Notes under the pieces: model-generated
Told to the model about the DNA's origin: nothing
The model's input: the letters and a program-made list of their open reading frames with translations, nothing else
Database searches by the model: none
Source: Candidatus Magasanikiibacteriota bacterium
Lineage (GTDB): Bacteria > Patescibacteriota > Patescibacteriia > Magasanikbacterales > GWA2-37-8
Reading direction: 5' to 3'
Length of the DNA stretch: 50,254 nt
Assembly: GCA_023246715.1 (NCBI GenBank)
Contig: JAHFHZ010000005.1
Location: 1 to 50,254 of the forward strand
Program-made: the position numbers and the translations under genes
In this document: positions 34,401-40,141 of the stretch, piece by piece
Numbering within the stretch: position 1 is the first letter of the stretch
How the letters are laid out: each line of letters begins with the position of its first letter

Positions 34401-35161
34401 CCGAAGATGGAGAAAAAATGAGTAAAAGCCGGGGCAACGTGATTAACCCGGATGATATGGTGGACAAATACGGCGCCGATGCGCTGCGCACTTATATCAT
34501 GTTCATGGGGCCGTTCGATCAGGCCGTAGCCTGGAGTACTAATGGCCTGGTGGGCGTGCGCCGGTTTTTGGATCGCGTCTGGAATTTAAAGGAACATGTC
34601 ATTGCGAGGAGCTACAGCGACGAAGCAACCCCTTCGTTTAAAGAATTAATTCCTTCTGAACACGAGGGGATTGCTTCGCCTCGTTCCTCGGCTCGCAATG
34701 ACAAGTTGACTACATTACTTCACCAAACCATCAAAAAAGTCACGGAAGATATTGATGGAATGAGATTTAATACGGCGATCTCGGCGCTGATGCAACTCAC
34801 CAACGAAATGACTAAACAGGAGGCGGTGACTTCTGGAGACTATAAGATTTTAATTCAACTTTTGTATCCTTTCGCCCCTCATCTGGGCGAAGAAGTCTGG
34901 TCCGCATTGGGTGCGAATGTAACTATCGCCTACGAACCGTGGCCGCAATACGACCCGGCACTAGCCAAAGCAGAGGAATTCAGTTTGGTCGTACAAATAA
35001 ATGGCAAAGTCCGCGATACCTTTTCCGTGTCTTCTGATACCAGCGAAGACGAAGCCAAACGCCTGGCGCTCGGGAGTGAAAAAATCCAAAAATGGCTGGA
35101 AGGCAAGGAGCCAAAAAAGATAATTTACGTGAAGAACAAACTGGTAAGCATTGTAATTTAA
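31472..35161 (+). CDS. leuS: leucyl-tRNA synthetase with inserted Nudix and hydrolase domains
   Basis: LeuRS charges tRNA-Leu and edits mischarged products. The core is complete: HVGH (49-52), a zinc-binding segment (CPKDKIGLANEEV to CCERCG), the editing domain (TTRPDTIFGATFL and MAVPAHDERDWEFA), DWVFSRQRYWGEPIPLVFC, KMSKS (982-986) and the anticodon-binding C-terminus. Total length is 1229 residues against roughly 800-870 for the family. The excess is a Nudix domain (about 401-548), a serine-hydrolase domain (about 617-801) and three translated palindromic repeats (about 234-272, 891-925 and 1042-1078). Removing these leaves about 790 residues. No frame is broken and all catalytic motifs survive, so it is probably active. 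Confidence 0.95.
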   Translation: MKKYNPKEIEPKRQKAWEEDKTFLTTEKMNQEKFFALVEFPYPSGAGLHVGHARPYTAMDVIARKKRMEGRNVLFPIGFDAFGLPTENYAIKTGRPPAEVTAENIVTFTRQLKALGFSFDWSRAVDTTDPKYYKWTQWLFLQFFKQGLAYKKNQPINWCPKDKIGLANEEVVAGCCERCGTAVEKRNKEQWMLAITKYADSLLAGLNEVDYIPQARAQQENWIGRSEGALIRFVIARRAGSHRPDEAIPPLTELPPTELQGIASPRSSARNDMREIEVFTTRPDTIFGATFLAISAELANKWLGIGWQTSAEVQKYITDTLVEQAVNTTREEKEKTGIATGVKAINPANGEEIPVWITNYVLGTVGTGAIMAVPAHDERDWEFAKKYNLPLKEVVLKIIGRPLPNAIRRDGACAVIMKGNKVLVLYTKKFDFFSLPSGGYNPGETPTETIRREIREETGYINFKITDYLGELEKNVFAVGRNENRYRLHKGYLVQLLDEEKVPLQLDGYEDYVSEWVTPEEAIKKLSENPYKYGDEEFVRRALNESDRCFTGDGTAVNSDFLDGLSTPEAKAKIIAWLEEKGVGKRQVNYKLRDWVFSRQRYWGEPIPLVFCENCRNHKYNYVIIHGFGSDSTQGFKPWLKKELEEAGHSVFLPNLPNTNNPSVDEQVDYILKNTQLNEDTILIGHSLGGTVLLKLLEKISTPVAKAVIVDAPIAPRYSDGDRPDVNKSCDWNFDFAKIKKNSREFVVLGDKNFSVIPENQLRELGQLVGSPTRLVQPEGAHFSRGSTREPEVLQAALFAGWIPLPAEQLPLELPQVQKYEPTDTGESPLATMSEWVKTTCPKCGGAARRETDTMPNWAGSSWYWLRYCDPKNDQEFASQGKLVYWLKNKSVILNEAERSEESLKAKQGNDLSVKGSFANAKDDRCGGGVDWYNGGMEHTVLHLLYSRFWNQFLFDCGLVPTREPYKKRTSHGIVLAEDGEKMSKSRGNVINPDDMVDKYGADALRTYIMFMGPFDQAVAWSTNGLVGVRRFLDRVWNLKEHVIARSYSDEATPSFKELIPSEHEGIASPRSSARNDKLTTLLHQTIKKVTEDIDGMRFNTAISALMQLTNEMTKQEAVTSGDYKILIQLLYPFAPHLGEEVWSALGANVTIAYEPWPQYDPALAKAEEFSLVVQINGKVRDTFSVSSDTSEDEAKRLALGSEKIQKWLEGKEPKKIIYVKNKLVSIVI
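32171..32287 (+). repeat. in-frame palindromic element 1 in leuS
   Basis: A 117-bp element (39 codons exactly) with arms GTCATTGCGAG and CTCGCAATGAC. It is translated VIARRAGSHRPDEAIPPL.. to ..IASPRSSARND. It sits at the edge of the editing domain, between LIRF and the EVFTTRPDT motif, a variable loop in this family. Confidence 0.85.
32672..33115 (+). other. Nudix hydrolase domain inserted in LeuRS
   Basis: Residues about 401-548 carry a full Nudix box (GGYNPGETPTETIRREIREE, then TGY), with the strands before it (GACAVIMKGNKVLVLYTKK) and a C-terminal VSEWVTPEEAIKKL. The insertion point is between NLPLKEVV and CFTGDGTAVNS, which are adjacent or nearly so in ordinary LeuRS. Nudix enzymes cleave nucleoside diphosphates linked to another group. 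Confidence 0.88.
33320..33874 (+). other. RBBP9/YdeN-like serine hydrolase inserted in LeuRS
   Basis: Residues about 617-801 form a complete alpha/beta hydrolase: YVIIHGFGSDSTQGFKPWL at the N-terminus, nucleophile Ser687 in GHSLGG, Asp751 in VVLGDKNFS and His782 in EGAHFS. It lies between the CENC pair and WIPLPAEQLPLELP. In ordinary LeuRS a CEKC-type pair leads almost directly to that Pro/Leu segment. Confidence 0.85.
34143..34245 (+). repeat. in-frame palindromic element 2 in leuS
   Basis: About 103 bp with arms CTGTCAT/ATGACAG and inner CCCTTAA/TTAAGGG pairing, a different subtype from elements 1 and 3. It is translated SVILNEAERSEESLKAKQG.. and falls between LVYWL and GGVDWYNGGMEHTV, just ahead of the catalytic core. 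Confidence 0.8.
34597..34703 (+). repeat. in-frame palindromic element 3 in leuS
   Basis: About 107 bp with arms TGTCATTGCGAG/CTCGCAATGACA, the same subtype as element 1. It is translated HVIARSYSDEATPSF.. to ..GIASPRSSARND, between VWNLKE and LTTLLHQTIKKV. This is the short linker where the anticodon-binding domain begins. Confidence 0.85.
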
Positions 35162-35802
35162 TGCGTATGAGAATAACTAAATTTGGCCACTCGTGTCTTT
35201 TGGTTGAAGAGGTTGGAGTGCGGATTTTGATTGATCCGGGGATCTGGTCAACTTTGCCGGAGGATTTAGCCAACCTCAATGCCATTCTAATCACCCACGA
35301 ACACCCCGATCACCTAGGGATTGAGCATCTGCAAAAAATTCTGCCTCAAAATCAGCAGGTCGTGATTTATACCAACAAAGGAGTGGGAAAAAAGTTAGCA
35401 GAAGCCGGGCTGCCGTTTCAGGCGCTGGAAGATTCTCAAGGCGTGGTGGTGGCGGGGGTAACGATTCATGGCTATGGTACAGACCACGGGATTATTTATC
35501 CTGGACTCCCGCATTGGGATAATACTGGGTACCTTATTGGTAACAGGCTATTCCACCCTGGAGACGCTTTTACAGTTCCGCCCGCGCCAGTAGAAGTTTT
35601 GGCATTACCAGTGTGCGCGCCGTGGAGTAAGATTGCCGAGGCGATTGATTACGCCAAAGCAGTAAAGCCAAAAATGGCTTTTCCCATCCATGACGCCATG
35701 CTCAAAATTTCTACGGGTTTTCATAAATGGCCCGAAAGTTTTTTACCGGCTGCGGGAATTGAATGGAAGGTGGTTGAGGAGGGTTCTAGTATCGAGGTTT
35801 AA
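35161..35802 (+). CDS. MBL-fold metal-dependent hydrolase
   Basis: The 213-residue protein has the metallo-beta-lactamase fold: GHSCLLVEEVGVRILIDPG, the metal-binding THEHPDHLG, GYGTDHG, FHPGDAF and a final PIHDAM. It resembles the UlaG-like/YtkL branch; the substrate is unknown. ATG 35161 shares a base with the leuS stop, so translation is coupled. Confidence 0.88.
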   Translation: MRMRITKFGHSCLLVEEVGVRILIDPGIWSTLPEDLANLNAILITHEHPDHLGIEHLQKILPQNQQVVIYTNKGVGKKLAEAGLPFQALEDSQGVVVAGVTIHGYGTDHGIIYPGLPHWDNTGYLIGNRLFHPGDAFTVPPAPVEVLALPVCAPWSKIAEAIDYAKAVKPKMAFPIHDAMLKISTGFHKWPESFLPAAGIEWKVVEEGSSIEV

Positions 35803-35806
35803 AAAT

Positions 35807-37474
35807 ATGGCAGGGGAGGGGGTGTGCACAAAAATTATTCAATCGAAAAACAAAACCTTTCTGGCGTTTTGTTTTTTGTTTATGCTTGGTGCTGGTTTGG
35901 CGTCGGTGGTGTTTGATAGTTATGATTTTTCTGTTATCCAGACGGGGAAACTGGCGCTCGGCATAACTTTGGTTGTTTTATTTTTTCTGGGAACCCTTTT
36001 TTGGAACCAACCGCCCCGCCGATTTATTTTTATCACTTTGATTGGATTCCTTTTGGGAATTAGCCGGTTTTTAATTACCATTGCTGATCCGGCAGCCCCT
36101 AATGTGGTGGCGGAACATGGCAGGTTGGCTGAATACTCCGGTTGGGTACGGGCCGAACCAGACCGCCGCTTAGATAAAGCGAATTATGTGGTCCAGATTG
36201 AAAGCGTTAAGGATGCATCGGGAGAACGCCCGCTACTCGGCCGTTTATTACTTACCAACCGATTGTATCCAGAATATTTTTATGGCCAGCGTTTGCTAAT
36301 TTCTTGTAAGATTGATGCTCCCTACGTGGCCCCGGACAGTAGATTTCGTTACGATATGTACCTGGCACGCCAAGGGATTTGGTCGGTGTGCAATCAGCCT
36401 CGGGTGATAACAATTTTAAACACTGATTTTGCGGGAAATTTTTTGTTTAAATACCTGTTTGCTATTAAGAGCGCCGTGCGTGGGATGATTGATCGTTTGT
36501 GGGCCGAGCCGCTGGCTAGTTTTATGGCCGGACTGTTATATGGCGATAAAAACGGATTGCCGGCCGCTGTCGCCGAAAATTTTAGCCGTACTGGCGTAAC
36601 GCATATTATCGCTGTGTCGGGTTTTAATATCACCATTATCGCTACAGTTCTATTCCGATTGTTGATCACGGTTGGTTTCTACCGTCGCCAGGCATTTTGG
36701 GCGATGCTCGCCGGGATTGGGCTCTTTGTGTTATTTACCGGTGCCTCGGCTTCGGTAGTGCGGGCTGGTATTATGGGCGTGCTGGTCCTGATTGCCCAAC
36801 AACTCGGCCGACCGTCGGCCATTGCCACCACCCTGGTTTTTACGGCTGCTTCCATGACCGCAGTTAACCCCTATGTGTTGGTATGGGATGCCGGTTTTCA
36901 ATTATCTTTTTTGGCCACTCTGGGGCTGGTATATATTTCTCCGGTCCTTGAGATTGTCATTGCGAGGAGTCTCGATCGGCATCAAGACGACGGAGCAAAC
37001 CCCTTGAGTACAGGCTCCTTTTTTAAAAAAATAAAAACCTCAATTTTTAAGGGATTGCTTCGCTACGCTCGCAATGACAGTAATAAAATAGCCCATGTAC
37101 TGTATGAGAATTTTATTGCTACCCTCTCGGCTATTATTGCCACCTTGCCGCTTATTTTGTATCAGTTCGGACGATTATCGATTGTGGCCCCGTTGGTGAA
37201 TGTTTTGATTTTATGGATTATTCCTTGGCTGATGTTGGCTGGTTTTATAGCTGTTTTGGCCAGCGCGATTTGGTTTCCGTTTGGCCAGATTCTGGCCGTG
37301 TTCGGCGCGGCGGGGCTCCAGTATGTTATACTAATCGTTGAGTTTTTTGGCACTCAGAGCTGGGCCGCCGTTGAGCGACAGTTGAGTGTGTGGGCGATGT
37401 TAATTTTGTATGGAATAATGATCTGGTATGTCCAAAGGAAAAATAAAAATTTTAAATTCAGAACAGGGGTATAA
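35807..37474 (+). CDS. comEC: ComEC/Rec2 membrane channel, lacking its MBL domain
   Basis: ComEC forms the inner-membrane channel for transforming DNA. This 555-residue protein has N-terminal helices, the DUF4131-like/OB region (LAEYSGWVRAEPDRRLDKAN, GQRLLISCKIDAPY) and the Competence domain (GLLYGDKNGLPAAVAENFSR, TGVTHIIAVSGFNITIIA, GASASVVRAGIMGVLVLIAQ). It stops after the last helices, and the usual C-terminal metallohydrolase domain is instead encoded at 38046-38984. A palindromic element (36955-37079) is translated in frame within one loop. I chose ATG 35807 over an internal start at 35690. Confidence 0.92.
   Translation: MAGEGVCTKIIQSKNKTFLAFCFLFMLGAGLASVVFDSYDFSVIQTGKLALGITLVVLFFLGTLFWNQPPRRFIFITLIGFLLGISRFLITIADPAAPNVVAEHGRLAEYSGWVRAEPDRRLDKANYVVQIESVKDASGERPLLGRLLLTNRLYPEYFYGQRLLISCKIDAPYVAPDSRFRYDMYLARQGIWSVCNQPRVITILNTDFAGNFLFKYLFAIKSAVRGMIDRLWAEPLASFMAGLLYGDKNGLPAAVAENFSRTGVTHIIAVSGFNITIIATVLFRLLITVGFYRRQAFWAMLAGIGLFVLFTGASASVVRAGIMGVLVLIAQQLGRPSAIATTLVFTAASMTAVNPYVLVWDAGFQLSFLATLGLVYISPVLEIVIARSLDRHQDDGANPLSTGSFFKKIKTSIFKGLLRYARNDSNKIAHVLYENFIATLSAIIATLPLILYQFGRLSIVAPLVNVLILWIIPWLMLAGFIAVLASAIWFPFGQILAVFGAAGLQYVILIVEFFGTQSWAAVERQLSVWAMLILYGIMIWYVQRKNKNFKFRTGV
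36955..37079 (+). repeat. in-frame palindromic element in comEC
   Basis: About 125 bp with arms TGTCATTGCGAG/CTCGCAATGACA. It is translated VIARSLDRHQDDGANPLS.. to ..LLRYARND in the same frame relative to the element as leuS copies 1 and 3. It lies between membrane helices, after LGLVYISPVLEI. Confidence 0.85.
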
Positions 37475-38042
37475 TTTAGCCGCTAGCCGGTACGATCTTC
37501 GCGCAGGCTATTTAAATAGTTTTGAAAAGAGCCGTCTACTGCCCCTGTTAAAGGGTGTGGCTGGAAAAAAAGTGCTGGATGTTGGCGCTGGAACCGGGCG
37601 ATTAAGCGGTGAGCTGTTGAAAGCCGGCGCGTGGGTAACCGCGGTAGATGTGTCGGAGCGAATGCTGTTGATTTTGAAAAATAAATTTAAAAAATCTATC
37701 GCAACTGTGATTGGCGACGCGGAACGACTGCCGTTTGCGGATGCGCAATTCGACTTCGTGGTAGCGGTCTTTTTGATTGTTCATTTGAAAGATCCGATTA
37801 GATTTTTTAATGAAGCCTACCGGGTGCTGAAGCCCGGGGGGAAATTAATCATTACTAATATTCATCAAAAAGAAGCGCCGGAAGTGCCGACTGATCAAGG
37901 GATTATTAAAATAGAATCATATTATCATCGGCCGGATAAGATTCGAGAAACGCTCGAAGAACTGGCTTTCCAGGTTAAAGAGGAAATTTTTATTATGGAA
38001 GGTGAAATACGGGTTAATCAAATTATTTTGGCTAAAAAATAA
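37428..38042 (+). CDS. class I SAM-dependent methyltransferase
   Basis: The SAM-binding motifs are clear: VLDVGAGTGRLSGELLKAGA, AVDVSERML, GDAERLPFADAQFDFVV and the post-motif YRVLKPGGKLIITN. The order is that of the UbiE/Methyltransf_11 group; the acceptor is unknown. It overlaps comEC by 47 bases and ends 3 bases before the MBL part of ComEC, so it lies between the two ComEC pieces. Confidence 0.88.
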   Translation: MSKGKIKILNSEQGYNLAASRYDLRAGYLNSFEKSRLLPLLKGVAGKKVLDVGAGTGRLSGELLKAGAWVTAVDVSERMLLILKNKFKKSIATVIGDAERLPFADAQFDFVVAVFLIVHLKDPIRFFNEAYRVLKPGGKLIITNIHQKEAPEVPTDQGIIKIESYYHRPDKIRETLEELAFQVKEEIFIMEGEIRVNQIILAKK

Positions 38043-38045
38043 CTT

Positions 38046-38984
38046 ATGAGCCTCGAGGGAGTGCCGTCGGCCCCGCACCGGACATTTTTTACCAAATCGC
38101 GAATGATTTTGTGCGCGGTGTTATTAGTGCTGGTTGGAGGGGCTGGTTTTGTTTACTGGCACTATTGGCAAGTGAGCAGTCGCCAGTTTCGAGTTACTTT
38201 TTTAGACGTGGGCCAGGGCGACGCGAGCTTGATTCAATTTGGCAACGGCGAAAAAATGTTGGTTGATTGTGGGGCGAATAAAGTTATTCTGGCCCGACTG
38301 GGCCAAGCGCTGCCATTTTATGATCGCACGATTGATTATTTGTTGGTCACACATCCCGATTTGGATCATTATGGAGGTTGCTTGGATGTGCTTAAACGTT
38401 ACCGGGTAAAAAAAATCATTACCAATGGCAAATCAAAAGAAGGGGATTCGTATTGGCAGGCCTGGGATGGCTTGCTGCGAACTGTTGTTGACGGCGGCGC
38501 GCGGCAGACAATTATTACCGGGCACGATACAGAGCGTATCGGCCAGGTAACTTTAGAATTTTTTTCACCAGATCCACGCTTAAAACTACAGGTAGCCGAT
38601 GACGACAGCAATAACTATTCCATCGTGTTTCGATTGATTGATCCGACGGGAAAAAGTTATTTGTTTACTGGCGATATGGAATTGCCGCTCGAACACGCGC
38701 TCCTCGCGGCCTATTGCCCGGATTTAGTCACCTCAACGTTATTTGCGCAGAGCCGCGGTTGCATGCGTTTGGCCGCGAATGTTCTCAAAGTCGGCCACCA
38801 TGGCAGTAAGAGTTCAACTGGTTGGGAGTTTATCGAAGCGGTGCGCCCGGTTACGGCGGTGGTGCAGTCGGGCAAAAATAATCGTTATGGCCACCCTTCG
38901 CCACGCGTGCTTAAAAACTTGGAGCGATCAGGGGCGCGAATTTTACGCACCGATGAGTTGGGTGATATACTATTGCCATACTAA
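38046..38984 (+). CDS. ComEC-type MBL hydrolase, stand-alone
   Basis: A single N-terminal helix (about 20-40) precedes a ComEC/Rec2-type metallo-beta-lactamase domain: FLDVGQGDASLIQF, VTHPDLDHYGGCLDVL, FTGDMELPLE, LKVGHHGSKSST and a closing NRYGHPSP. This is the domain missing from the ComEC encoded just upstream. It probably faces the outside and digests the non-transported strand, or binds DNA, together with the channel (inference). Confidence 0.88.
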   Translation: MSLEGVPSAPHRTFFTKSRMILCAVLLVLVGGAGFVYWHYWQVSSRQFRVTFLDVGQGDASLIQFGNGEKMLVDCGANKVILARLGQALPFYDRTIDYLLVTHPDLDHYGGCLDVLKRYRVKKIITNGKSKEGDSYWQAWDGLLRTVVDGGARQTIITGHDTERIGQVTLEFFSPDPRLKLQVADDDSNNYSIVFRLIDPTGKSYLFTGDMELPLEHALLAAYCPDLVTSTLFAQSRGCMRLAANVLKVGHHGSKSSTGWEFIEAVRPVTAVVQSGKNNRYGHPSPRVLKNLERSGARILRTDELGDILLPY

Positions 38985-38995
38985 GGCAGTTATTT

Positions 38996-39769
38996 GTGAA
39001 ATACATTTCTATTCTTTTGAGTTTTTTTGCTTTGCTGGCGCTGCCAGTTTCGTTTGTTCGCGCTGTTGAAAATGCTGACACGGATGGTGATGGGTTATTT
39101 GATGGCCAAGAAACGCAACTGTATCATTCTGATCCCAAGAATCACGACACCGATGGCGATGGTTTTGGCGACGGGGAAGAAGTGCATAATGGCTACTCGC
39201 CACTGGTTTCCGAAAAAAAGAAGCTGGCTAAACTCGATACCGACAAAGATGGTTTGAACGACGCGGTGGAAATCGCCCTGACGACAGATTTGACCAAGTC
39301 CGATACAGATAATGACGGTTACGCGGATGGGACCGAAGTTTTTCAGGGTTATAATCCGCTGAGCGGCGACCGTGATCGAGCGGTGAAGCGCGTGGCAAAA
39401 GTTGATTTAACCACACAACAGCTACGGTATTATTTGAACGACGTGGAGGTTGGGTCGATGCCGATTTCAAGCGGCGTTCTGGCCACGCCCACCCCGACGG
39501 GTGAATTTGCGATTATGAGAAAATTGCCCGTACATCGCTATGTTGGCCCGGGGTATGATTTGCCTAATACGAAGTGGAATTTGGAATTTAAACGAAGCTT
39601 TTATTTGCATGGCGCTTATTGGCACAACCAGTTTGGCATTCGCCCAATGAGCCATGGTTGCGTGAATATTGCCACAAAAAATGCTGAAAAATTATATGCT
39701 TTTTTGGATGTTGGCGACATGGTGAGTATAGCAGGAAAAGCGCCGCGACGGGTGGCGCAGATTAAGTAG
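38996..39769 (+). CDS. L,D-transpeptidase with calcium-binding TSP3-like repeats
   Basis: After a signal peptide (YISILLSFFALLALPVSFVRA) come four thrombospondin type 3-like calcium-binding repeats (DTDGDGLFDGQE, DTDGDGFGDGEE, DTDKDGLNDAVE, DTDNDGYADGTE). A YkuD catalytic domain follows, with YLHGAYWHNQFGIRPMSHGC and VNI; His in HGA and the SHGC cysteine are the active-site residues. It forms or exchanges L,D cross-links in peptidoglycan. The start is GTG at 38996. The calcium repeats probably stiffen the link between membrane and wall. Confidence 0.9.
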   Translation: MKYISILLSFFALLALPVSFVRAVENADTDGDGLFDGQETQLYHSDPKNHDTDGDGFGDGEEVHNGYSPLVSEKKKLAKLDTDKDGLNDAVEIALTTDLTKSDTDNDGYADGTEVFQGYNPLSGDRDRAVKRVAKVDLTTQQLRYYLNDVEVGSMPISSGVLATPTPTGEFAIMRKLPVHRYVGPGYDLPNTKWNLEFKRSFYLHGAYWHNQFGIRPMSHGCVNIATKNAEKLYAFLDVGDMVSIAGKAPRRVAQIK

Positions 39770-39778
39770 CATGCAGGA

Positions 39779-39807
39779 TTGACAAAGGGGGGCTTTTATA
39801 GTAGAAC
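39779..39807 (+). promoter_or_regulatory. promoter of the 39.8-kb cassette
   Basis: TTGACA (39779-39784), 17 bases, TAGAAC (39802-39807); ATG 39847 follows after a 40-base leader with GGAG. Confidence 0.5.
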
Positions 39808-39846
39808 GATCAAGCGACTCCCAGTAAGAATCGTTTGGAGACTGTC

Positions 39847-39977
39847 ATGAAGTCTGGAAATACTCTGTCCTTGCTTGGTCCGTGGCCCTGATTCTGACTG
39901 GCTGCCTGAGCGCGGTACAGCGGGGAGAAGAGCGGCCCGTGTTGCCGCCGCTGCCCGGACATTTTCTTTCTTCATGA
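39847..39977 (+). pseudogene. frameshifted small lipoprotein gene
   Basis: From ATG 39847 the frame stops after 14 codons (MKSGNTLSLLGPWP). One frame over, from 39852, it reads VWKYSVLAWSVALILTGC then LSAVQRGEERPVLPPLPGHF to TGA at 39975-39977, a lipoprotein signal with lipobox LTGC. Adding one base after ATGAAG joins the two. The gene is therefore either broken by a 1-base deletion or misread. It is G+C-rich with its own promoter and ribosome-binding site, like the other cassettes. The rest of 39770-40141 holds only promoters and the nusA leader hairpin. Confidence 0.5.
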
Positions 39978-40030
39978 CCCACTCCTTATTATTTGTTTAT
40001 ACAGCTGCCGAATACTGGGAAAATTGTAGT

Positions 40031-40059
40031 TGACACATTTTAGCTTTACTGGTATTCTG
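40031..40059 (+). promoter_or_regulatory. sigma70-type promoter of nusA
   Basis: TTGACA (40031-40036), 17 bases, TATTCT (40054-40059). Confidence 0.65.
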
Positions 40060-40064
40060 TGGGA

Positions 40065-40093
40065 AAGAGCATTAACAAATGCTCTTTCTTTTA
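40065..40093 (+). terminator. terminator-like hairpin at the nusA transcript start
   Basis: AAAGAGCATT (40065-40074) pairs perfectly with AATGCTCTTT (40079-40088), loop AACA, then CTTTT. It lies immediately after the predicted transcript start and before nusA, so it is either an attenuator or a 5'-protective hairpin. Confidence 0.55.
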
Positions 40094-40141
40094 TCGCTAA
40101 ACTCATTTATACTTAACTCGTATTTAAACTCACCTCATTGT

